Shown here: piece by piece, positions 23,093 to 32,985 of the stretch | Position numbering within the stretch: position 1 is the first letter of the stretch | Layout of the letters: every line of letters starts with the position of its first letter | From: Paraconiothyrium sp. Pb-2020 | Lineage: Eukaryota > Ascomycota > Dothideomycetes > Pleosporales > Didymosphaeriaceae | NCBI GenBank assembly: GCA_022419385.1 | Contig: JAJUBI010000001.1 | Span: 2,418,001 to 2,482,000, forward strand | Length of the DNA stretch: 64,000 bases | Direction: 5' to 3' | The notes under the pieces: generated by a model | Told to the model about the DNA's origin: nothing | Databases searched by the model: none | The model's input: the letters and a program-made list of their open reading frames with translations, nothing else | Made by a program: the position numbers and the translations under genes

Positions 23093-23755
23093 ATGTCTTC
23101 GAACGTCGGATTGTCTACACCGCGCGGAAGCGGGACGTCGGGATATGTGCAGAAAAACAGGTCGCTGGTGAGGCCGCGCGACAAGGCCGCACCCTACTCC
23201 AAAGATTGGGATTCTGCGAAGCACCGCCAACGACAACCGGACCCCGAGATTCTAGAGCATGACCGCAAGCGCGAGATCGAAGTCAAAGTGCTGGAGCTAC
23301 GGGACAAGCTCGAAGACGAAGAGTACGTAAAATATCCCGGCGACTTCCAGAGATCACGTGATTTGGTGCTAATCACATGCAGCGTCGATGAAGATGAGAT
23401 AGACGATCGCTGTGACGGATTGCGCAATAAGCTCGAGGAGGAGCGCAAGGCAGGCAAGGACGCGGGTCCAGATGCACGCAACCTGAAAGCGCATCAGGTG
23501 CACGATCTGGCCAAGGTAAGTGATTCATGGAGGCGCAATTCGAAAACTATGTGCTCATCTAGTCCTTAGGCCAAGATAGAGGAGAGCGAAAGGCTGAGGA
23601 AAGCACTGGGTATCTCCGCAGATTACGAAGAGGGAAGTCACTGGAGGAAACAAGAAGAACGCCTTCGGGAGTCACTGGCGCAACGCGAACGCGAAGACGA
23701 GGAGCAGCTGCAGAAGGCCAAGGAGGCACGCCGCTACCGAGACGACTCTGAGTGA
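23093..23755 (+). CDS. CWC21: Pre-mRNA-splicing factor Cwc21 (SRRM2 N-terminal family)
   Basis: Spliceosome factor that binds Prp8 and Snu114 near the catalytic centre. Proposed exons are 23093-23322, 23383-23515 and 23570-23755, giving 182 residues. The N-terminus MSSNVGLSTPRGSGTSGYVQ is the family hallmark, followed by ILEHDRKREIEVKVLELRDKL and VDEDEIDDRCDGLRNKLEE (the cwf21 domain). The first intron interrupts the helical hairpin exactly at EDED/VDEDEID. The third exon gives ESERLRKALGISADYEEGSHW and a charged tail. The family is usually somewhat longer, with RS-rich tails in other fungi; here the tail is short and charged without RS repeats. Confidence 0.92.
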
Positions 23756-24447
23756 TCTAGAAGGCCCTACAACATTGATGGCGTTGGACGGCGTCGACTG
23801 ATACCCTTTGAACTTTCTTACTATCATGACCACATCTCAAATAAGCAAAAATGATGGCCTGACTCGCTATGGGCGGCTTGACCTTTTACACGCTTCGATT
23901 GCTAATGTGAATGTGTAGTGGCCGTGCGCTGGGTTTCCTCCCTACGAAACCAGCCAAGGCTGCGTGGGACTGACAATTCAAAGCCCAAGGCAGGCGGACA
24001 ACGAGTGCGAAAGTTTCCAGAGAGATGGAGTAGACGTCAAGATAGAACCAGTATATGGGAAGCCTCAGCCCTACTTGTACGCAATCAGAGACCGTTGCAA
24101 TTGCGGGGAGCGTTTCCTCGACCTCAACCCAGATCTGAGGCCAGATGCACGCCGAACAGGTACGAACAGGCTTCACGAGCTTAATCTGACGACGCTGGAC
24201 GCAGCCAAGTTGACAAGGCGAAAGCGCCCGGCTCAGCTTCTTGTCCGTTCTTGGGACTTCGATGGACCCCCAACCCAAGCTTCTTGTCGTCCTTGTCGTG
24301 AAGAATAACTCAATTACATGCCTTCTCGCACACGAACTGGTCTCCAATCTGCAAAGCATCCCCCACCCGAGGGCCGTTCGGACATTGCCACTCGCTTGCA
24401 CGGCACCAGCGCATGGTAAAGGGTGCTGTCCCCGGGCACTGGCCTTG

Positions 24448-24455
24448 CACGTGGG
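24448..24455 (+). promoter_or_regulatory. Possible Pho4/NUC-1-type E-box
   Basis: CACGTGGG matches the high-affinity form of the E-box bound by the bHLH phosphate regulators (yeast Pho4, Neurospora NUC-1). It lies about 990 bp upstream of the ATG of a Pho89-type phosphate symporter, a known target class. A single site at that distance may be chance. Confidence 0.3.
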
Positions 24456-25295
24456 AGGACAGTGCTGTCAGCTGCGAGACACAGATTGTGGTGTGGACAT
24501 TCGAAATGGCGCGGCGGTGCGCCATCCTTGCTGGAGCCTACTGACTGCCGTTCCTGGTGGATCCGCTACAATTGCGACGAGAGGGTGACACTCGCACCAC
24601 GGGGACATAGCAGCCATGCACGCATGCCCAGCGACGCATCTCAAATCGCCGCGCCCAGAAAGAAAGCGAAGCAGCCTTGGGTGAGACTTGGGCGAGGACA
24701 AGCATGCGGCAAAGTGCTTAGGTAAGGAATAGGGGACGATCCAGGCACTTGGATATCATGGCATGGTGTCGGCGACTCCACAGACGTACGACACCGGACG
24801 TATCCAGCATCACGGTGCGCCACCTTCCTGGCTCGAATCCATAAGGCTGCTCGCTGACGGGCATCCTTTCGGTTTTTTCGAGGTTCCAATTGCACTACGG
24901 ATCCAATGAGACGTAGTTAGCAGACTGCGCATTCGCCTTCTCCGTGGTCCGTGTCCCCTCAGAGACGCGAACGCCGCCTGCATTCGAAGACTCCGGTGGA
25001 AGGACCTTTTTGGGAGTACCACGTTGTGTAAGGAAGCACTGCGATTGGTGAGCTGGGTCGCTCCCACGCCAAGCGCCTTCGCCTCGGCGGAGCGCTTGGC
25101 AACTTGGCTGGCTTGCGGAGCTTCCTCTACACTGAGCGCAAGGCCCTGCAATGAATCCAGAATATGTTTCTGGTAGGCGTGAAAAGTTATTGCCTGCTAC
25201 GGGCCTGGTTTGTCTGCATGTCGCACATGTCGAATGCTCCGTTCGTGATTGGCCATCCGAACCAAAGATGAGAGTGTACCACCCGGTGCCTTGAC

Positions 25296-25301
25296 TATAA
25301 A
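25296..25301 (+). promoter_or_regulatory. TATA box of the phosphate symporter gene
   Basis: TATAAA lies 144 bp upstream of the ATG at 25445 and is followed by a C/T-rich leader (CTCCTCTTGCTCC), a normal arrangement for a strongly regulated fungal promoter. Confidence 0.5.
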
Positions 25302-25444
25302 CACCTTACTGAGCCCTGCTCCTCTTGCTCCTGCAGCCTGATCATTCATTAATACCACGCCTTTGCCCTCTGGCGCTTTGTTCCCTATCGACAACAGTCG
25401 CCCGCCTCTCTCCAATCGACAAGCCAGAGAGCCAACCGGTCAAG

Positions 25445-27309
25445 ATGGCCGTGCTCAGCGACTACAACTATATTATGGCCATAGGCACTTTCTTTGCCTT
25501 GCTCGATGCCTTCAACAATGGTGCCAACGATGTGGCCAACGCCTGGGCCACCAGTGTCTCCTCGCGCTCTATCTCCTATCGTCAGGCCATGGTTTTCGGT
25601 ACTATATTTGAGATGTTGGGAGCCATCACCGTCGGCGCCCGCACTGCCGAGACTATCAAGAACGGCATCATTCCTGGAGCCGCTTTCAAGGGCGACGCCG
25701 CTGTCCAGATACTTGCCTTCACCTGTGCGCTTGCTGGTGCCTCGACTTGGGTTATGTGGTGCACCAGGCACTCCGCTCACGTTTCTTCGACCTACTCTCT
25801 GATCTCGTCTATTGCCGGTGTTGGTGTTGCCACTGTTGGAGCTTCTAACGTCCAGTGGGGATGGAATAAGGGCAAGGGTCTCGGTGCGATTTTCGCTGGC
25901 CTCGGAATGGCTCCCGCCATCGCTGCTGGTTTTGGTGCTTGCATCTTCATGCTCATCAAGGTCGTTGTTCACATGCGTCGGGATCCCGTCAAGTGGGGTG
26001 TTTACACAGCTCCCTTCTTCTTCCTCGTCGCTGGCACCATTTGCACGCTCTCCGTCGTCTACAAGGGATCTCCCAAGCTTGGTCTTAACAAGAAGCCCTC
26101 TTGGTACGTCGCCTCCGTTACCATGGGGACCGGTTGCGGTGTCGCACTTCTCGCGGCCATCTTCTTCGTTCCCTACGTCTACACCAAGGTCATCAAGAAG
26201 GACCCCAATGTCAGGTGGTATCACGCTGTCATGGGCCTTCTCCTCTTCAAGCGACCGGCTGCCCCCGAGGGTCAACAGGCTGTTGTTCCAAACTACGCTG
26301 TCGTTCAAGAGGATGACCTTCCCCCGTCCAGCACCCGTTCGTCTTCTCTTAGCGACGAGGAATTGAGGAAGGGCGCAGTTGAGGACACCATTGCCCCTGT
26401 CGACTCAGAGAAGGCTGCTGCTCATGCTGAGTCCAAACAGCTCACATACCAGGAAATGGTTGCCGAGGGCGAGGCCAGGTTCCATGCGAAGCTCAGGCAG
26501 AAGCGTGGACCGATGGGCTGGGCGATGCGCACGTTGCACAACAACCCCATGGGTGCTGGTGAGATCTACGAGCGCAAGAACCTGAAGACTTTCTTCATCC
26601 GCCTTCCTGCGATGATCACCGCTGGTCTTCTCTACGGTCTCCACTACGACATCCACGCCGCTCAGTCTGGTATCCATGGTACCCCTGACGGTGCTCGTAT
26701 GGAGCGTGTCTATGCCAACGCCGAAAAGTACCCCAACGAGGTCGAGCACGTCTACTCTTTCGTCCAGATTCTCACCGCCTGCACCGCCTCGTTCGCTCAC
26801 GGTGCCAACGATATTGGTAACTCTGTCGGTCCATGGGCTGTTATCTACCACGCCTGGATGTACGGCGAGGCCTCTACCAAGAACGCGCCCGTCCCCATCT
26901 GGCAGCTCGCTGTTCTCTCTGCCACCATTTCCGCCGGTCTCATCACCTACGGCTACAACATCATGAAGGTCATGGGTAACAAGGTAAGTTTTCTATGCTG
27001 CTACCAAATATGACACCTCACTAACTGGTACAGATTACTTACCACTCTCCTTCTCGAGGTTCTTCCATGGAGATGGGCGCCGCCATCACCGTCCTCCTCT
27101 TCTCACAATACTCCCTGCCCGTCTCGACTTCTATGTGCATTACTGGCGCCACGGTCGGAGTCGGTCTCTGCAATGGCACATTCAAGGCTGTCAACTTCCA
27201 GCGTGTGGGCTTGCTCGTGTTCTCCTGGATCATGACTATCCCCGTTGCTGGTACCATCGGTGGCGTGCTCATGGGCATCGTGCTCAATGCTCCTCACTTC
27301 AAGTCATAG
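25445..27309 (+). CDS. Na+/phosphate symporter, PiT family (Pho89-type)
   Basis: High-affinity sodium-coupled phosphate uptake at the plasma membrane. Exons 25445-26983 and 27034-27309 give 604 residues. The two inverted PiT signatures are intact: GANDVANAWATSVSSRS near the N-terminus and GANDIGNSVGPWAVIY near residue 455. About ten to twelve hydrophobic helices are arranged around a cytosolic loop (about residues 280-400) that holds an acidic, Ser-rich stretch. The intron (GTAAGT, CTAAC branch site, ACAG) lies inside a helix region and rejoins MGNK to ITYHSPSRG. The ATG has CAAG before it. Codon use is strongly C-ending, typical of a highly expressed gene. Confidence 0.95.
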
Positions 27310-29151
27310 ATGGGTGAATGAGTACGCAATCTGGCTGATTGATGAGAGAAAAGTTGAGATACCCGGTATTGGTGTTGTCGGTGTGCTTCGAGAGCATGTT
27401 ACGGTTTTGTCTCGGTCTAGCAGCATAGAATTGGTTCACTCACGTCTTTTTTATCCCTCTTTCTAGTTAATGGGTCACGGCAAAGGATCCTGGCACATAT
27501 ACCCAACACTAGCATAATAACCATTCGATCATTCCAAACCACGGCAACTCAGCGTCTACTCAAGCGTGACTAAGATATCACAAGCTTGCTCGGCTCTGGG
27601 CGGCAGCCCGGCACGAAGCAGCACGCAACGTCGTATCGATATCGCTTACACGTAGCTTCGCATTGCTTCGTACGTGTCGCGCACGCGTGTCGCATCGAAG
27701 CATAGCCCCATGCGGACAAGGCTACGCAGACATCCTGTCGATGTACCTCCACGCGTGAATCCCCCCATCCGCCGGCATTGCACACTAAGGAAGAGAGTTT
27801 GACGTCGCGAAATGTCGTTTCAAGGGGAGCGCCGATCGACAACAGAAAGAAACTCTTCTTGCAGATCCAGGAATGCTCCTTGCCTCTGAGTCTCGTAAAC
27901 ACTCCAGGGCTGTACGCCATATGCCACCAAACCCTCTGAGACACCTTCAAGCCTGCATCCAGGCCAGGCACACGACGTGGGTCATGCGATACAACCGCCC
28001 CGGCGGCGCCCGCTATACCCACCAACCCTCTTCGATAGTGCAACCCAGCACCATGTTCCACGCCGCGTGCGTGCAGTTACAAGCGTCCCACCTTCCCTGG
28101 AATCTCGCCCGTGCACCGCCAAGGAAGCTTGATTCCGCTCCGCTTGGCGGAAATCGGACGAATGGGAATGAGACTTGCAAAACGTGGGTGAGGGATTGGG
28201 CTGCGAGGTGTCCGGGGTGCCAAGATCGTAATGTGAGAGAGATGTGGGTGGATGGGAAGGAGAGGGTATTTCGTGTATGCGATTGATACGATGGTGGCGG
28301 GAGCCTCTGGAAGGTAGGGGCTGCTGGGGCTACTTGTTCAAGAGGCGAGGTAATTGTCGAATCAGTAAGTCATATCCGGATGGATTATTCTTGAACAAGT
28401 AGGAGGTTAGAGGTTGTCGAATGATTCTCGAAGATTGCTGTGTACGGGGCGTAGTGGCGGCGCTGCTAGGTTAGCTAGACCTTCCACATCGTCCACCTCG
28501 TGAGGTTGGTCTCGACAATTGATTTGGAAAGATTTTGCGCCGCCGGGAGACTGACCAGTGCATCTACTCCGTATGCTCATCGTGGGACAAAGTAATGATC
28601 ATGCAACTTTGACCTAATTCTTATCAAATGTTTACACACTTGTGGCTTTCCCAAATATGCTTATTGCCCGAATAGATGATCTAAGCCGAGCACGGTTCCG
28701 TACACCCACGGCATCTTTAAAACGCTCGTTTTTTAGGACATACGTAATGGCATACCCAAAGAAACAAACAGAGCTTGTAACCTTCAAGTCGCGAAGCTTA
28801 GAATTCGAGCAGGTTCGATGGTACTATGATACAACAGGGAAATGGAGCAAGATGATCAATCAAAATGCTGCAATGTACGACACTACCAGCTGTTCTCCGC
28901 TGAGGTATATGTGGATGATTTTTGCCGCTACTTCCAAAAATCCAGGCTTTAATACACGGGCCCAACTCTAAATTACTTCAAATCAGGGCGAAATCCGAGC
29001 GTTGTCAGCCGTATGTGCATCGACACTATTGCTTGCTCGCTCGTTGGCTACCGGATCCTGACGCTGGAAGCTCGTGATTTTTTGAGATATTTGGGGCTTA
29101 TACGTTGGCACTTCGAGAGCCGATGCGAGACCTAAGTGCACGAAGCACGGG
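27310..29151. other. 1.8-kb region without a recognisable gene
   Basis: This is the 3' flank of the phosphate symporter. Overlapping frames at 27570-28061 (-) and 27873-28286 (+) are the longest but have no known motif; the + frame ends in a weak CPGC...C pattern. An 8-bp inverted repeat (CCGCCAAG, 28116-28123, with CTTGGCGG, 28143-28150) lies here. From 28370 to 29000 the sequence becomes AT-richer and non-coding in appearance. Confidence 0.4.
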
Positions 29152-30063
29152 TCACTCAGGAGACAATAGGAGGAAGGGACTAACAAGCAAGTCAGTATTG
29201 CATTGACATCGAAGACAAATGGTAAGTGCCTTGCTGACGAGCTTGTCAAGATGGCGTTCGTGGTGGTGCCTGGATCCTAGACTTACTCTCTGCGTGGGAA
29301 GGTGGAGAGTGTACGTCCCCGCTGGTATGTTGAAGACCACGTCGTCGATCTCTCCGGTGTCGCTCATGTAACACACGACGACCTTGTATCTGAAGAGTTG
29401 GTCGGAGTGCGGGGCGGCTGGAACGTTTTGGCGCTCAACAAGGGGGTCGGGCTCAATTTGTGTAGAGTGGATCGGTGAGAAGCGGTTGATGGTAGTTTCG
29501 CTTGTGCCTGCGGCTAGCGGCGTATCCAGCGTCCCCTTGGCGGTACCATCCGTGCTCACAACTTGTGTCTGACCATGAGCTTCAGTTGGAGCATTTGTCA
29601 ACAAATCAGGCTGACCAGTTCGCTGATGTGGAGTGGGCGCGTGTGGAACGCGAAGCCCAGGTGCAGCATTCTGTGACTCAGTAGTATCGTTTCCTGCTGT
29701 GTTGAAGCTGTTCATGAACGGGTTGATAGCGTTATACATAAACCCGGTAATTGCTTTGTGGACACGTTTTGCAGGATCTTGTGATACCTCGGTATTTCCT
29801 GCCCAAGAACTCATCTCGGCTCCGGCTACGGGCGTGCTTGCCAAATCAATTACCTCTCTTAAACCTGCGGCATCGTCTCGTGGAAGAATTTCTTCATTGA
29901 TCTCGCGAAGGGACAAATGAATGTACGCGTTGTCTCGAAGTTCCGTAAGTACGGTGTTGACAAGCTCTTCACTCACATTCTCGTCTCTGGTAACGTTGCC
30001 AACCAAGATGTGCGACATACAGACATCGAAGAACTCCTCGGCACGTCTTGGCGTTAACTCCAT
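29152..30063 (-). CDS. Unrecognised protein, acidic with disordered middle
   Basis: The open frame from the ATG at 30063 gives MELTPRRAEEFFDVCMSHIL and 303 residues to the stop at 29152. An in-frame stop lies just upstream of the ATG. The first 80 residues look helical and folded. Residues 100-215 are Thr/Pro/Gln-rich and probably disordered. Residues 225-260 (YKVVVCYMSDTGEIDDVVF) look like two beta strands. A good GTAAGT donor at 29286 suggests the last 45 residues may be replaced by a short spliced exon. No family was recognised. A second unrecognised minus-strand gene lies upstream at 30.7-32.8 kb. Confidence 0.4.
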   Translation of the reverse strand: MELTPRRAEEFFDVCMSHILVGNVTRDENVSEELVNTVLTELRDNAYIHLSLREINEEILPRDDAAGLREVIDLASTPVAGAEMSSWAGNTEVSQDPAKRVHKAITGFMYNAINPFMNSFNTAGNDTTESQNAAPGLRVPHAPTPHQRTGQPDLLTNAPTEAHGQTQVVSTDGTAKGTLDTPLAAGTSETTINRFSPIHSTQIEPDPLVERQNVPAAPHSDQLFRYKVVVCYMSDTGEIDDVVFNIPAGTYTLHLPTQRVSLGSRHHHERHLDKLVSKALTICLRCQCNTDLLVSPFLLLSPE

Positions 30064-30693
30064 GATCAATCAATAGTGGCACAGCCTGAAATGGAAGGAA
30101 CGATTTTCGAAGGCTTTCAGACTTTATAACAAGGGAATAAAATACCTAATGTGATTTGACCTTTGTTCTGCATCTACCCTTCTGTTTGTGGAATAATCAC
30201 CTGGTACAAAGATAGTAGGCTGATCCACAAGCAAGTCGAAGTAGATTCTAAGACGACTTACCATATGTTTAGCCTGCCATGTACGCCCACAAACATTCTT
30301 TTCAACTGCAGGGTGATCCGTCCCAGGTGCTCTCAACAACTTCAGTGACGAGAGAGTGTTCTTAGAGCCGAAGAAGACGTTGTGTGACAGCATTATGTGT
30401 ATCTAGTGCAGGTGATTCGATGCTACAACGAGACTTGAGGAATTCGTCTTTATGATTATGCGGCTGAGTATGCAAATCTTAACAACTCAGCTCTCTACCG
30501 CAGTTTGGATGCTATGCTTGATCATCTGTCACAAGTCCGCAATCGCTACCATCACCAGATCAAGTTTAGTCATCAAACCATCCAGCAAACCGTGTCTATC
30601 ATTCCGTATCGTTGTTAGCAGTGTACATGGGAGTTTGGCAAAGAGGAGCGCTTACAATCTTAGGGCCGTCTAGAGCAATCAGTCATTGCACAC
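30064..30693. other. Intergenic region with coding-like fragments on both strands
   Basis: On the - strand, an ATG at 30393 opens 44 codons ending in a clean GTAAGT donor (about 30261), but no downstream exon was found in frame. On the + strand, 30439-30618 is open without an ATG and reads as a helical, Leu/His/Gln-rich peptide (LYRSLDAMLDHLSQVRNRYH). Both could be gene remnants or parts of genes I cannot assemble. Confidence 0.25.
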
Positions 30694-32836
30694 TTATGCG
30701 CCAGTGGAGGTGGCGCCGCCTTCATCGTCGTCCTCGCTGTCGTCATCATTGCTATAGTCTAACTCGAATGGCTCCCCTGCCTCGAGCCAGAGGAGGATGT
30801 GCGAATAGAAGCGGAACCGGAGGTCTGAGTTGTGCTCGGGGCATCAAGACCAATGGTTTTGCTACCGGGTATGCTACGCGTGGGTTGGCGAGCGGCATCA
30901 ATTGTCGCTGAGACAGTGGAACTCGGAGCACTATGAGACGGTGGTGACGGACCGTATTTTCTAGAGCGACGAGGAACCTTGGAAGTACAGTCATTCTGCA
31001 GCTGGGAGGAATCGCTGAGGCGCCGCTTGTGAGGGAAACTGGCTTGCGACACCAAGTCACGTTGCTGAGAAAATTGCGTATGTCGCTGAGATGGCTGCGG
31101 CACAGGAAACACTCGCGCGTGAGAGCCGGAGCCGGAGCCGGAGCCGGAGCCCCGAGGTTGATCGGCAATTCGTGGTGCGTTCTCTTCTGCCGGGTCCTGG
31201 TTTACGTCCTCGATCTGCTCAGATTTTTTCTTAGTGTCTGCTTTACTACGATCTGCTGGCTTGTATTTTCTGTCATTCATGGCCTCCTGAGCCGCCTAGC
31301 GGACAACACCGGGCGAGCTCAAGAAGGAGCGCGTCGAATTTGTTGCTGAGATATTGGTTGGTGGTTCCAACATGGAATAGAGTAGCTTCCTCCAAAATAT
31401 ACCTCTGTTTGTCCTCAGTAGCCAGGAGCGGAAGGCGCTCCATCCTCTTCACGTACTTCCAGATGGCACCCAACCATCTCTCGAGGTCGCCCTCATCCGT
31501 GGATGGATATCTCCCATTCAAGCGTTCACGCATAACCCAAAACCAAAGTACCCATACGTCCTTAGCGGGCCTAATGACAGTCGTGTCTGTCTTCTTTCGC
31601 TTGTTGTATTTGGGGTTGCATCGGTCTCCAGCTCCTGGTTGGTTGAATGCCATGCGTAGGTGGATGGTAATTCGCCTGTTCACGATTCTCAAGCTCAAGA
31701 GATCATTCTGGAAGTACTTGTGATTGGGTTCAGGCCGCTCTTCCGTAGGGGGTATATCCAAAGAGGAGCTGTGGTGTTCGACGGGTACTGCGTCCTGGCT
31801 ACCAATCTGAAAAATATTTTCGGTAAATTGCGGTCGAACTGACACTTGCATTGATTGAATCTCTAGTCGCTCGTTGGAGCTTCACCCAGAACCATTCAAA
31901 TCTTACCTCATTTCTCAACACGGAGCCATCAAGAATTTCTGAGTTGGAATCTTTATCGATGGTCGCGCGGACAACGATGTTTTCAATTGCTATTGAGCAC
32001 TTCTGGAGAGTAAGTTAGTCAACTTGGACTTGGTAAGAATACCTTTCGGCTGGGGTAATTAATATCGGACGCAACCTCGCGATAACTTTTGTAGACGAAA
32101 GGTGCTAGGGGCGCCGAGCGAAGAACCGTATTGTCATGGATCTCCGGTGATGTCGCCTACGTACCATCGTTCGCCGGGAGAAATTCTTTCAAGAAATTAT
32201 GCAATTTCCGTCCTCGGCTATCTGTAAACGTATCCATCCAAAGGAGGGCGCCCAGCTCTACGAGTGAGAACGTGATGGACTGTTCTCCGTATCTGGAACT
32301 GTCTCGAGCCAACTTTGTGCTGTCGGAATACAGCCTCCTATGCGCCTTGTCAGAGGCCTTCGAGTCGAAATACCCTCTAGTGCGGATCACCGGTACTTCC
32401 AGAGCCGGTATAGTGGAACTGTGGGCTTCAGTGCCGGTAGTGAGGTTATGGGCTTGAGTGCAGTTTGACTTTCGAGGAAACCGGGAATCGGGTCAAGAAC
32501 AAACTTGAGGACGGCAGCACACAAGTGCTCGATTTCGTCGAGATGAATGCGACACATCTTTGTGAATGTTTCCTCGGCGTAGAGTTCCTTGGACGGACTG
32601 TCTCCTGCTCCAATCAACTTCCTCAAGCCGTCTGTATCTACCTTTAGCTCCTTCGTAGAGTTGCATTGCATCATTTGCTTTTGCGCGGACTCCCGATAAC
32701 AATCGATGATTAGGTCAATAAGGAATTTGTCCTTGACTGGGTGCAGCTCGACGAAAGTCTGAGGCGCATTGAGTCTATCTTCATCGAGGAGCTTGTCGAA
32801 GAACTCGTCAATAAGATCCTCCATTGATTGAGCCAT
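30694..32836 (-). CDS. Unrecognised multi-exon orphan protein
   Basis: A tentative model (reading down) is 32836-32470, 32425-32165, 31989-31907, 31806-31310, 31245-30818 and 30776-30694, giving about 572 residues with all phases consistent. Two junctions look sound: a GTAAGA donor at 31906 with a TTTTTCAG acceptor, and a GTACGT donor at 32164. The others use weak donors (GTCAAA, GTGTTG, GTTCCG), and separate genes or decay are possible. The N-terminal 120 residues are helical (MAQSMEDLIDEFFDKLL). The middle has a Trp-rich basic block (DVWVLWFWVMRERLNGRYP). The tail is disordered with a (GS)n run and ends in an acidic SNDDDSEDDDEGG stretch. No family was recognised. It may be lineage-specific. 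Confidence 0.35.
31124..31151. repeat. AGCCGG hexanucleotide repeat
   Basis: More than four perfect AGCCGG units lie inside the orphan gene and encode a Gly-Ser run on the - strand. The length keeps frame if units are gained or lost. Confidence 0.9.
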
Positions 32837-32985
32837 AACGAGGGGTTGGGAGGCAGTGGTCGACGATGACGACGGGATCGAGTCGGGTCGAGGTTAATAG
32901 ACAATTCTTGATTCTAGACTAGCTGAATGGGACCTGGCGTCTGCGCAACACCGTTGCCGTATAACTTGTGATTGGATCAATAAGA

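Larger units (their letters stand above)
23756..25444. promoter_or_regulatory. 1.7-kb gene-poor region upstream of the phosphate symporter
   Basis: No convincing gene was found. Frames on both strands are short, overlapping and without motifs. The sequence is GC-rich with many CG and TCGC words. It contains a CACGTGGG E-box (24448-24455), a 9-bp inverted repeat (25068-25076 with 25092-25100) and a TATAAA box near the downstream gene (25296-25301). It probably includes a long promoter. An unannotated non-coding transcript is possible but unsupported. Confidence 0.4.

Noticed and set aside
23886..24525. Frames of up to 171 codons on both strands 3' of CWC21
   Set aside because: Multiple frames overlap in the same DNA, none has a motif, and codon choice does not resemble the neighbouring genes.
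25385..26308. 307-codon frame antisense to the phosphate symporter
   Set aside because: Composition (G, D, E, N, S rich) is that of a shadow of a hydrophobic, C-ending-codon gene. No domain is visible.
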